Positions 48,401 to 59,325 of a stretch of DNA of 64,000 bases are shown in pieces; position 1 is the first letter of the stretch, and every line of letters starts with the position of its first letter. The stretch lies in the NCBI GenBank assembly GCA_963682055.1, contig OY821745.1:1123501-1187500 (forward strand). The letters run 5' to 3'. The stretch is from Primula veris (Eukaryota > Streptophyta > Magnoliopsida > Ericales > Primulaceae). The notes below the pieces were generated by a model. It was not told where the DNA came from. It did no database searches and was given only the letters and a program-made list of their open reading frames with translations. A program made the translations under genes and the position numbers.

Positions 48401-50024
48401 AGAATGCGAAGTCCTTCCCGTCGAACTTCTCGATCCCGTGTGCGGTTCTGTCTTCTTTCGCCATCGATCTTCCGAGCTCTAATACCACTTGTTAGGGTCG
48501 ATCAGGCGAATCAATGAAAGACATAAATACTTGAACTCAAAACCGAACACACACACACTTTGATAACGGAGTTCACCCAAATTGGCTACGTCTCCGGGCC
48601 GCTACACGTGACACTTAATATTATTAAGAGGATTACAAACGTAATCTAGCTAAACACAAAGCTATGGTTCTCTCGCAAATAGAACTCTCTCTTTATAATA
48701 TAGAGGTGTTTTGTGTAGGTGTAATTAAAATACAAGATATTGGGGCATATAAATAGAACCCTTAGTGGATCATATTACAATTCTTAGTGATGTGGGATAA
48801 TTAGAAAACATGGCCAAAACTCATTTGGCTCCACAACTCAACAGGACGCATGCCAATTGTTTAGTAAACAAGAGACATAAAAAGTTACTTTTGATAGAGA
48901 ACCAAAAATAATTGGCTTTTATGGGGCAGGCTTTTCTCTAGATTAAGCTAAACAGACGGACTTTAACATTATAAATAATCGTCAAGAATGACAATTGTAT
49001 GTTAGTAAATACGGACTACTCAATTAGATCTATGCATAGGTGATAAGTAATTTTCTTGACAATCCGCCCTGCTTATTGCAGGAATTACATGGTTTAGGAG
49101 CAAGAAGAATCGGGGTGAACTCAGCCGCTCCGTTGGGGTGCGTTCCGGCAGCACGTACTTTATTCGGACATCACGAGAGTGGGTGCGTTGCGAGGCTTAA
49201 CTCGGATGCTCAAAATTTCAACCATAAGCTGAACTCTACTGCTACAACCCTCAGAAATCAGCTCCCTGGTCTTAAAATCGCAGTTTTTAACATTTTTAAT
49301 CCACTCTATGATATTATCCAAAGACCCTCGGACCATGGTAATGAGCATGACAGTCTACATTTGCAAACAAATTCATGAAAAAATTGAGTATGCTTTGTGA
49401 ATCAAGCAACGGAAAATGCTAATAGTACATAACGATTTGACCCGGAAGCTTTATTTTTAACAGATAAAAAATCATTCTGCATTTAGATATATGTGTTAGT
49501 AACATAACTCATATGACAGGGGCCGAGGCCTTGGCTGGTTGCAGATTTTTAGTTCAGATTTTTAGTGTGTTTTTTTGCTTAAAATTTAAAAACCGGAATG
49601 CAATTTGGCTGATCAACTAGAAAGCTAACATTTTTCTATTCTTGGCCTGAAAAAAGATAAAAGTTTTAAGCTCTACCTAAGAGATTTTTCGTCTTCATGA
49701 GATCCAGCTTGTCTGCTTAAAAGATGCAAACACTCGAAAAAACTCCCAACTAGTATATAGAAACCCCAGCAAATATGGACTAATGTAATTTAAAAGGGGA
49801 ATACAAAACTTTTCTTTTATTGTGCAGGTTTTACAGAAGCTGCGAGAGGATGTTGTGGAACAGGGACAATCGAAACAACAGTGTTTCTGTGCAATCCAAA
49901 GTCGCATGGGACTTGTAGCAATGCCTCTACTTACGTGTTTTGGGACGCTGTACACCCATCTGAGGCTGCCAATCAAGCTCTTTCGGATACCTTGATTACT
50001 CAAGGAATTGACCTCGTCACTTAA
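45407..50024 (+). CDS. GDSL esterase/lipase
   Basis: Five exons (45407-45662, 46030-46160, 46354-46587, 49082-49337, 49828-50024), all GT-AG, encode 357 residues, the usual length for plant SGNH/GDSL lipases. An N-terminal signal peptide (residues 1-26, hydrophobic core IALLCGKA) points to secretion. Block I is FGDSVVDVGNN with the nucleophile Ser41. Block II is GANFASAGSGY. Block III is the GSSDFLQNYY segment, where Asp-Phe follows GSS as in many plant members. Block V is DAVHPSEAAN with Asp332 and His335 of the triad. The GLGARRIGV and ARGCCGTG segments are family-typical. Substrate unknown; members hydrolyse cutin-, wax- or pectin-linked esters. Intron 3 (about 2.5 kb) hosts a small copia element; exons and splice sites are unaffected. 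Confidence 0.93.
46822..47175 (-). repeat. 3' LTR of the copia element
   Basis: On the plus strand it starts TGTTAGGGTCGATCAGG and ends CCACAACTCAACA; the element is read on the minus strand, so this is its 3' LTR. 354 bp, same length as the partner. Confidence 0.9.
47475..48488 (-). pseudogene. Copia Gag-RNase H fusion reading frame
   Basis: An uninterrupted 337-codon frame starts just after the primer-binding site. Residues 1-90 are the N-terminus of copia Gag (FDGKDFAFWRMQIEDYL). Near residue 95 it joins in frame to the end of the reverse transcriptase (SLMYAMVCTRPDIAHAV) and the RNase H domain (GYVDADMAGDLDSRKST, LSTTEAEYVA, LHCDSQSA). The rest of Gag, protease, integrase and most of reverse transcriptase are deleted. 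After FHSRK a one-base shift near 47523 ends the frame early; a normal copia ending continues in another frame beyond it. The internal deletion happens to preserve the frame; no function can be assumed. Confidence 0.85.
48490..48843 (-). repeat. 5' LTR of the copia element
   Basis: 354 bp, bounded by TGTTAGGG and CTCAACA on the plus strand. The minus-strand primer-binding site adjoins its left edge. Confidence 0.9.
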
Positions 50025-50718
50025 AAAATTATTAACACTAATATTGTAATCACTTAGAATCGAAGCGTCTGTTACTACAACTACTACTACCTTTTACAGT
50101 TTACTTATTTTCTTTTTCACTGTGGTGTAATTGAAAGGAGAGCAAGGGTTTGTAATGTGTTTCCACTGTAAGGAGAACCTTATATAGTAATATTCAGACG
50201 ACCTAAGTGCGTTTTAAGTTCCAATGAACGTACTTTGCTAAAACATGTGAATGAAAAGTGAAATACCAAAATGGTAGACCAAGACTACGACGATAATAAA
50301 TTAATAAGTAATCAATAAGTTGATTGAACAACGACTATGTTTGATACTGTTTTTTCTGAAATGGCGAGTTTTAGTAATGATACCAGCCAACTGTAACATG
50401 ATGCAAAACAAAACCTGTTTCAGCAAGTAGTCTTGAAACTATCTAGTTTACTTAGTAAATAGTGTTAAAAACAGAATTAAGCAACAATCAAGGATAGAAT
50501 CAAGTCAAATCTCATATATTCTGTATTGTATCATCCTCGTTACTTACAGCTTGATTCAGATAAAATGGTAACAGCCGATATCTATTCAAAAGCTAAAGAT
50601 CCTAACTCCATATGTAACACTTCCCTAGTTCAGTAATGGGTAAAAGGTTGTGACCGAAGTAAGTACAAGATTAGAAAGAAACTGATTAACCAGAGTGATT
50701 TTGTACAACATTAGTAAC
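50025..50718. other. Convergent 3' region between GDSL and PABP-like genes
   Basis: It holds the 3' ends of two genes pointing at each other. No other gene or repeat is seen. Confidence 0.5.
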
Positions 50719-53700
50719 TCAAGCAACGAACAGTATTCGATGGCTTGGCAGAAAATCGATGATTATGTCCTTTTCCAACAGCTTTCCAGTTTCCTTCGGC
50801 CTGTTCTCGCGGTAGAAGAAGTGGATAGGGAAGAGAAATACAAAACCAGATTGTTAGTATAAATTCGATATACGATACGAGGAAACACTATTTTGAAATA
50901 CTTACTGAATTACTAGTACAGTCTGTTCACCTTTCCGGTAGGCATGACAACATTGGGATTTTTAATTGGCTGCAAATGTAAAGAAGAGGAAACAAAAGCG
51001 ACGTGAGTAAGTACGTTTAAAAAGTAAGGCAGAAAAGAAAATAAGAAAAGTACCAGTAAAAAACAAGTTTACATTTTACAAAATTGAAACTAGATCATCA
51101 TATTCAAGGGTTAATCGGAACATACATAATAGAAGGGAGCAGTAGTATAAGTCCCCCGTTAGTTGCTGAGGTTGTTGTACTTGTGCAGGGATCTGCAGTT
51201 TCAGTGTATCATGTTGTTAAAAAAAGAAAATCAGAAGCAAAAGGAGTACTAATCATAAGTAAAACTAATGTGAAGCTGAGGGCGAAAAAATCCTTACATA
51301 TGTGAAACCATCTTGCTGATAGCTTTGTGTAGAAGGATTCATTTCACTCACACTTTTACTAAAGCTCGAGTATGAAGCGGTATTGAAAGTGGGATATACA
51401 GGTAAAATGCTATAAGTGGGATAGAATTGATAGGCGAAAGCATGGTAACTCTGCATTTCCATTTGGCGATTTTCTTTTGGTTCTGCTTTCAAGACATACG
51501 GAGGCTTCCCAGAAAAGAAGGTACCTATTGCCAGACCAGATAACAAACAACAAAAAACATACAGCTTGTTGAATAAGTGTTATAAAGTAAATAAACCAGG
51601 GGGAAAATTAGAGAAAACATAGGCTAACCATGAAAAGCATTCCGAGCACTATTTGCTTCTTCAGGAGAGGAGAAAGTTACGACACCAAATTCTTTGCTTT
51701 TGCCATTCTTAAAGCGCATCACTTTTGCAGAAGTCACCTTTCCAAACTTGTTGAAATATTCCTTTAATTCTTTGTCACCCATGCAAGAAGGCAGATTGTT
51801 CACATAGACGTAATTAATTATCCCCTTGTGTTCAGAACTCCGGAGCTCTTTCCTCTCTGTTGGTGTCTTAGCTTTATTAACAAACAGTCTCCCAGGACCT
51901 AACCGATGAAAACGCAAAGTTCATAAACATTATTTACACAGCCACTAACATTAAAATTTATAGGGTATAGATGAAGCTGTGAGCTCACCAAGTTTTGTAC
52001 CATTTAGAGCCTCCATAGCTGCCTTGGCAACATCGGAATCCTCAAAAAGAACGAATGCATAGTTCCTTAAATTTCCAAAAGCATCTTTTATGATCCGAAT
52101 ATTACGAATCTGACCAAATCTAGAAAAGAGCTGTCTCAAGAAACTGCAAGTCAAATTTCCTCCCAGATACTTTACATGGAGTTCATTGAATTTTGGTTCT
52201 TCATGGGGATCTCTCCTTTCATTTTTTTTGAGAAATTCAGACACGTAGCTGCGAGGACAATAGATTAGAAGGATGTAAAGAGAACCGAGAGGTAAGAGTT
52301 TAGAAGATAAAAACTGAAATATCTGCCAATAACAAAAAACATCATATTGGGTTTGACACTATCGGTCTCTTTCTATACATTTTTACAAAATATTGACCGG
52401 AACAACCAAATATTCTAAAAACCATATACATTACCAAGCAGGAATAAAATGAAATGAAAGCCATTACTGAAAAAGAGCATCAATTCACAGAAGTCTTGAA
52501 ATAAGAGCAAGTAAGAAGCAGGTAAAACAAGTATTTAATCAGCCAGAGGGATAAATATAGGTGACTTGGATTATCAGAGTCAAGATTGAAAAAAAAAAAT
52601 TGAGTCCGGAAGAAAAGATTTCCACCCGAACCCACTGGAATTATCCTAGAGAAAACAAAATACAACTATATCTGAAGAAACAGCGAAATAAGCAATTTGA
52701 AGTGAAAAAAAGAACGCAGCAATAAGAAGAAGGAAAAACAAAATGGTAATAATAGCGCAGTGCTTACAGTTTCTTTCCTGCGAGCATAGTACCATGAAGA
52801 GAACGAATAGCTGCCATAGATGAGTCAATTGAACTAAACTGAATGAATCCGAAACCCTTGCTCTTCCCAGAAGCATCCTCGGCCACCTTGCACGAGAGTA
52901 TAGTTCCGTAATTGCAGAATACTTTCTCCAAATAGGCATTCGTAATAGAAGGGGCAAGGTTTTTCACAAATAGATTGCCATCACCAGTCTTTCTTTTTTG
53001 AGGGTCTCTTTCTGACCACATTATCCTCATGGGTTTTCCTTTCAGCATTGTATGGTTTAGAGAAGTAATAGCCAAAGCAGCTGATGAAAACATAAAAGCA
53101 AAACGAAACCTAACAAATGTAATACTAAAGCTCTCAATCAAGCCAGATACACATAAAAACTCAAATAAAGTAAGCAATAATAGGCAATGTTTTAAATAGC
53201 GTTATCGCTAGCATAACGTTTTTTCCGAAAGAAACGCTAAAAGCGCAAATAGCGTAGCAACGTAGCGCTTTGTGGTGTAATTTTTTTTGCCTAAATATAT
53301 AACAATATAACATTATAGTCATACAATTTATACTAATTATGTTAACAAAATTAAAAGTTAAAAGAATTAGTTGTGCTTTTTTTGGGTAAGAAAGAGAGAG
53401 AGACATGTTTGGTTAAAAAAATCTACGTTTTTTTAAGTATTTGGAGATAAATGTGTTTTTTTGATATATTAATTACTATATAGAGGAATTTGTGACATGT
53501 TATTTACTATAAAAGTAAATATGTGACATGTTATTAATTATAAGGGCTAATTATGACATGTTATATACTATAGGGGTCATCCCAGTATTTACACTATCAG
53601 TCTATTGTATTCTGTTTTAAAAACTCGCTATTTACTCTACCAGTCCAATAATTTCGCACATTTTGCGCTTTTAGTCCCAATAGCGCGAATTTAACATTTT

Positions 53701-55664
53701 TCCACCCAAATAGCGGTTTATCGATACGTTTTTTTCCCAAAAAACACTATTTCGCGCCAAATATAGCAGCGTGTTTTTTAAAACATGGAATAGGGAAAGT
53801 TGTGTTGGATTTTCATTGTGGGATGCTGACGAAGGATAAGAGGCTTTCAAACTATTCTCAAGAATTAACCAATCAATGCATAATTGGAAACAAAGAACAA
53901 CTCGGCAGGATTAAGCAATAAATAGAGATTAAACATGATATGTTGTTTCAATAAATGAAATAGATGGATCATCAAAGATTCTTAAAGAACAAGCCGGTCC
54001 TCCTAACATGCTTGAAGATAACAGTGAAAATGACTACAGAACGAGAAGGCGTTTACAGAAGAGAAATGGTCGATTGGATGCACAAAATGCACTTAGCAGA
54101 TCAAATGAGGCCGAATTTAAAATTTTAATTATAACCTCAAGAAACTATAAGCATAATGTTTGATGTTTCACAATCATATAACAAAAGTTTGCACAAGGCT
54201 AATACTTTTACACATCATTAATTAGGATAGGAAAATCGAGGGGAAACAAAAATTAGGGTGAACTTTCTCGATAACACGAGCTAAAAAGAAATCACTAATT
54301 AAGTGGAAAAATATCACTGAAAAAAAGCACCACTGCTAACAAAATTAAGAGTAAAATTAAGACCCAAGAACATTATCAACACATAAAATAGATAAAGATA
54401 ACTAATTAACAAAATTTAGACCCAAACAAGAACACAAAATCATTACTGTTAACAAAATTGGGCAAATTTGATACCCAAAACACATTAACAACACATAAAA
54501 ATAATCCTATTAACAAAATTTAGACCCAAATGAGGACACGCGATCACTCTTATAATCCTAATAACAAAACTAGGTAAAACTGAGACCCAAAAACATTAAC
54601 AAACACATAAAAGAAATGAAAATTTTCAATTAACCAAATTTAGACCCAAACAAGGACACAAAATCAGTACTGTTAACAAAATTGGGCAAATTTTAAACCG
54701 AAAACACATTAGCAAACACATAAAATAAAGATGAAATAACTAATTAACCAAATTTAGACCCAAACAAGGACTTAGAATCAGTAGTATATATTAACAATAT
54801 TGGTTAAATATGAGACCCAAACACATAAAATAAAGATAAAATTATAACTATTGTAATTAACCAAATTTAGACCCAAACACATTAACAACACATAAAATAA
54901 AGATGAAATAACTAATAACTAATTAACCAAATTTAGACCCAAACACATTAACAACACATAAAATAACTAATAACTAATTAACCAAATTTAGACCCAAACA
55001 CGTTAACAGCACATGAAAATAAAGATAAAATAACTAATAACTAAATTAACCAAATTTAGACCAAAACAAGGACACAAAATCAGTACTATTAACAAAATAG
55101 GGAAAATTCGAGACTCAAAACACATTAACAACACATGAAAATAAAGATAAAATAACTAATTAACCAAACAGAAATTGCTCTTTAATTGCACAGAAACACT
55201 GAAAAACATAAATATATATATAATTACATATTTACATACATATAACACATACACAAACTCCGTTCCTATTTAATTATTCACTACGAAACTACATGCAATT
55301 TTGATGGTTTATAACTTTTATCAAAATTACCGAAATGGTTTTTTTTTTTTAATCTAATCATAAAATTTAACATTTAAACTATATGATCACATTTTAAAAA
55401 TTTAGTTTCGTAGTGAATAATTAAATAAAAACCGAGCGAGTATATAAATATATATAGAGAGAGAGAGAGAGGACCATGGTGTGAATAGAGGAAGTTGACG
55501 TAGGCGTAACGGAGCGACTCTCCGGAAACCCGATCACGGCATATCCTTAGAGAGAGAATATTCCCTCTCTTCCCAAACACTTGCCAGAGTTCCTTCTCCG
55601 TCACCGTCCTGTCAAGGTCTCCCACGTACAACGCGCCTCCACCGAGATTTCTCTCTCTCTCCAT
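50719..55664 (-). CDS. Poly(A)-binding protein-like, four RRMs, no MLLE domain
   Basis: Minus-strand exons: 55475-55664, 52768-53080, 51989-52248, 51629-51898, 51298-51524, 50906-50970 and 50719-50800; the last two are tentative. Joined, they encode about 468 residues. RRM1 begins ALYVGDLDRTVTE; RRM2 NLFVKNLAPSIT with KGFGFIQF; RRM3 ELHVKYLGGNLT with RNYAFVLF; RRM4 YVYVNNLPSCMG with KEFGVVTF. The order and linkers (MRIMWSERDPQKRK between RRM1 and 2) match cytosolic poly(A)-binding proteins, which bind mRNA poly(A) tails and eIF4G. The RRM4 tail is Tyr/Ser-rich and no C-terminal MLLE (PABC) peptide-binding domain is found; canonical PABPs have about 630 residues. Either a divergent short paralog or a truncated one. 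Intron 1 is long (2.4 kb) and full of repeats. Confidence 0.8.
53185..53788. mobile_element. AGCG-rich element in PABP-like intron 1
   Basis: About 600 bp, with ends CAATGTTTTAAATAGCG and, reverse complemented, CCATGTTTTAAAAAACAC; the interior is rich in TAGCG/CGCTA motifs. AATAGG directly flanks it on both sides. Same family as the inositol oxygenase intron-6 element (32459-32952), in the opposite orientation. Confidence 0.7.
54330..55165. repeat. Minisatellite in PABP-like intron 1
   Basis: About eight diverged units of 90-110 bp built from CCAAATTTAGACCCAAACA, AGGACACAAAATCAGTACT, GTTAACAAAATTGGGC and AACACATAAAATAAAGAT. Later units are shortened. Confidence 0.75.
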
Positions 55665-55727
55665 CTTCACTATATATCACTCTATATCTACTATATCTAT
55701 ATCTATATCTATATCTATTTCTATATC

Positions 55728-55764
<37 letters not shown>

Positions 55765-55765
55765 G
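55453..55765. repeat. GA and TATC microsatellites flanking PABP exon 1
   Basis: A (GA)n run at 55456-55472 abuts the exon-1 splice donor; CTCTCTCTC at 55651-55661 lies in the first codons; and (TATATC)n with (GA)n lies at 55682-55765 in the leader or promoter. Confidence 0.75.
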
Positions 55766-55769
55766 GAGA

Positions 55770-57652
55770 TGAAGAGTCAGTTTGTTATAACCGTAAAGAG
55801 ATTGTTTTCATTTTTGCCCCCTGTACTTATGAAGTTGTTTTGATTTGATCCCTATCTTCTATTCTGTTTCAGTTTTCCCCCTTTTTCTTTTTGTTAAATC
55901 GAGTCAAGATTCAGACGATGTCACCGTATATGCAAGGGTTTGTTTCATTTCGGTACCTATCATGTACTATTCTGTTTTAATTTCCCCATGTTTCTATTGT
56001 ACGTGTCAAACCGAGTAAAAATAGTCGTTGGATGAGTCATGTGACTGTTCTGTTTTAATTTTCTCATGAGTCGGATGGTAGAACCGGTTCTCGATTACCT
56101 TGATCTTTCGGAAATGGGCCAACACATGTATTAAATGCTCAAATTTTCTTTAAAATGTCGAATGCCTCATCTTTTTTTTAAAGGGATGTATTTATAAATA
56201 AAAGCTACGACAAATCAGAGTCAATTAACGATCACATTTGGCCAGGCCAGTAAAAACGCATGAGTACCACTCTCTTTAGTAAAAACGGCAAGTAAATTAG
56301 TTAGTTTCTAAGACGGTTTAGGCACCCAAACAAAAATCAAATCACTATCACGTTATAGATTAATGATACATTCGATTACAGCCATGATCTTGAAAGGTTG
56401 TTAGTATCAATTGTGTTAACAACTCTTTGTACATAAGGTAGGCCGGTGTGCCGCCTTTGGTTATTCGAGGAACGGATGCATTCTATATCATCACTATGTT
56501 AGAGTTTGTGGTTAATGATCCGTCATGCCCTTCGTAGTTGTGGTTATCGTGTCGTTTTTTTTATTATTATTATCAAAGTCCATTCATCTCATCATATAGG
56601 AAGACGCTTACTAAATCACACACTTAATCGATATTCATCGGCCTAAAATTAATTCATAAGTAACTCTTAACAATTTCATACTTTAGGTTTGATTTATATT
56701 CTACGTCATCATTTTCCTATCCTAATAACATCTTTAATAATAAAAAATAAAATAAAATGAAGTATAATCCTCATTTAAATTAGGGAAATTTAATGTTTAA
56801 TAGCACATACTTTCGGATTTAATTATCAAAAACCCGAATTTGTGTTTTTTGTTTAATCAATGAGAGTCAAATCAAACAGTAAAAAAGAAGCTAATCAATC
56901 TTAAAAATATATTTTAACCATGAATTTTTTTATAATTAATTCTTAAATATGCACTAAATAGTCATGTTTGTTTACATTATTAGTATTATGGAGGTATAAT
57001 ATTAATTATTTCAATGACCCCACGTAATAATTTGTTTTTGAGGCCATTTATGAATAAGTATTAAAAAGGGTATTGGACTCGTTACATGTATACTACGGAG
57101 TATTAGTTATATCTCCTCGTAAGTGGTATTAATAGTAGAAAGACTTGTAAATAGTTACATAACAAACAATTTAATTATACAAAACTCATCTTTGTGTAAT
57201 TTTTTTTTACAAATAAATACATATACTTATTTACAATTAGATACATATATCATAAAAAATAGCAAAATATACAAAAGCAAATCAAAAAAAAAATAAAAAA
57301 AATTTTAAAAAAAATTGTACGTGGTATCAAACAGGATTAGACACATAAGATTAGCCAGAATTAGACATGTAGGATTGAACATGATTAGACAGAATCAAAC
57401 ATAACCATACATGTTTTTTGTAAAAAAAAAAATGTATTTTTTTAATTTTTGGTTTTTTTAATTTTGATTTTTAATTTTAAAATATATTTTTCGATTTTTT
57501 AATGACATATGTAGCTATTTGTAAATAAGTTCACAAAATATGTAATTTTTTGTAAAAGAGTCGTTAAGTTCAAAACAACCTGTTTTTTTTTAAATAAGTT
57601 TCTAAATTATCATTTTCCCTTAATAATACCTACGACCGGACTATTTATACCT
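55770..57652. other. Intergenic region upstream of the PABP-like gene
   Basis: It presumably holds the promoter of the minus-strand gene. Phrases such as TTCTGTTTTAATTTTC recur near 55970 and 56048, hinting at an old MITE. No gene is supported. Confidence 0.4.
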
Positions 57653-58622
57653 TGGTAGTTGTCACAGGGTTCCAAGTGATGGCACGAACCAGGGTTAAAT
57701 CCCACGTTAACTGTCTGTTCGTTCAGCCCAACAACGACTCACTCGTTCACTCGTGTCTGCCTCGCAATTCACTCGTGTTTCACTCAACAGATTACACTCA
57801 ATACGCAGCGATGATAATCACAATTAAGACAAGTATAGGGACAGAATAAACGTATGTAAACGTAAACGAGCACACACACGTATGGCCGCAGCCAACCTTC
57901 GTTTTATTACCGTAAATAATACACATGATCCGTTATACACATTTACATAATCTGAACCTTAAAATGAGACTATATAATGAATACAATCTGTTCTATCACT
58001 TATAATTTCGTGCATAGACAGTTACATGGCAGAATAATAGGGAAAATGACCGCCGTGGCGGTTACAAGTAACTGTAGAGGGGTTGTCCACTGTTTGCAAT
58101 TGTTCTCGCCTTTTCTTTAACACTCCGGCACCTCTGGATAATGTGTTATACAACATCTATGAACATCCAAACAATCAGCCCGCATGATCCTCACGATCAT
58201 ACTCGTTGTCGTTTAAACCGACTAGCATTATAACCATATATAACACGCTGAAACGACTCAAATCCAGCCACCCGTCTAAACCAACCTGCTACATTATTTT
58301 ACTCGCAAATCTGTCCACAAGCTTGAACCATATCAAACTTACTCATTGACACTCCTATACGTCAATCTCATGCCAACGACCAGCATCGGAACCGTATCCA
58401 ATGTTTCAAGACCGGCCACGTTTCCTCAAATCAACTTATCCTTCAAGTCCAATCCGCTAACGAGTCTGAACCATATCAAACTCAGCCCTTGACGATCCAA
58501 CACGCCAATCACTTGCCAATGACGTTCACAAACCAACTATACGAAGAGCAAACTCGCTGATCAAGTCACCTGGACACCAAGGTACTAACAGTAGTAATAG
58601 TAGCTACTTATTTTATCCAACA
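57653..58622 (-). mobile_element. Candidate solo LTR (about 970 bp)
   Basis: On the minus strand it begins TGTTGGATAAAATAAG and ends GACAACTACCA, the TG...CA form. Flanks are TACCT (57648-57652) and AACCT (58623-58627), a 4-of-5 match for a target duplication. Its base composition is clearly less AT-rich than the surroundings, and it has no coding content. Confidence 0.4.
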
Positions 58623-58959
58623 AACCTTTAGGGTGTGTTTGGAACCCGAAAATATGACAAGAAAAAAAAAAGGGAAAGTAATGAAAATTAACATGAAATA
58701 ATTTTCCACATGTTTCATATATTAGTAAAAGAAAATAAAATGAAAATAAAAGAAAGTGTTGAAATAGAGTTATCCTTATTTTCATTTTCCATTTTGGATA
58801 CTTTCTTCTAACTTTATTTCATTTTATTTTTTTATAAATTTTCTTATGTAACCAAACATAAAAAAAAAAAAAAAAAAAATCGTACATTTTAAATATGTTA
58901 CAAACACAACGTTACTTAATAAAGCCCAAAAACAAGAAAAAAGAAATGAAAAGATGAAA

Positions 58960-59145
58960 ATACTCCCTAGGATTTGGCAAAAAACCGGAAAAACCAAAGC
59001 GAACCGAAAAATACCGAAACCGAAAAAACCAAAACTGGACCGAAAAAACCGGTCGGTTCGGTCAAAAAATAAAAAGACCGAAACCGAAAAAAACCGAATC
59101 GAAAAATATACTCGGTTTCGGTTTCGGTTTCGGTTTTCACGGAAC
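58960..59145. repeat. CCGAAA/CGGTTT self-complementary repeat
   Basis: Runs of CCGAAACCGAAAA are followed by CGGTTTCGGTTTCGG, so the tract can fold. It lies about 70 bases before the RadA TATA box and resembles 24138-24400. Confidence 0.7.
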
Positions 59146-59215
59146 CCAGCTCGGAATAACTACATAAATCCGCCAAACACGGCCTTAAACCCTCCCCTAA
59201 TTTCATCTTCTCCAC

Positions 59216-59221
59216 TATAAA
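59216..59221 (+). promoter_or_regulatory. TATA box of the RadA gene
   Basis: TATAAA followed by a CT/CA-rich leader and a (TA)n microsatellite that runs up to the first ATG at 59322. Confidence 0.5.
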
Positions 59222-59285
59222 CCCCACTCTCTCACTCTCTCACACACACACACACACATTCACACACACACACACACATAGATAC

Positions 59286-59321
<36 letters not shown>

Positions 59322-59325
<4 letters not shown>

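Larger units (their letters stand above)
46822..48843 (-). mobile_element. Defective Ty1-copia element with two LTRs
   Basis: Two 354-bp direct repeats bound a 1.3-kb interior. The 5-bp duplication GGACG flanks the whole (46817-46821, 48844-48848). On the minus strand the right-hand LTR is followed by AGTGGTATTAGAGC, a near match to the primer-binding site for initiator-Met tRNA. A purine-rich tract (AAGTGGGAGAT) precedes the left LTR. The interior keeps only the start of Gag and the end of Pol, so it cannot move itself. The LTRs differ at about nine positions by eye, so insertion is fairly recent. It sits in intron 3 of the GDSL gene, antisense to it. Confidence 0.93.
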
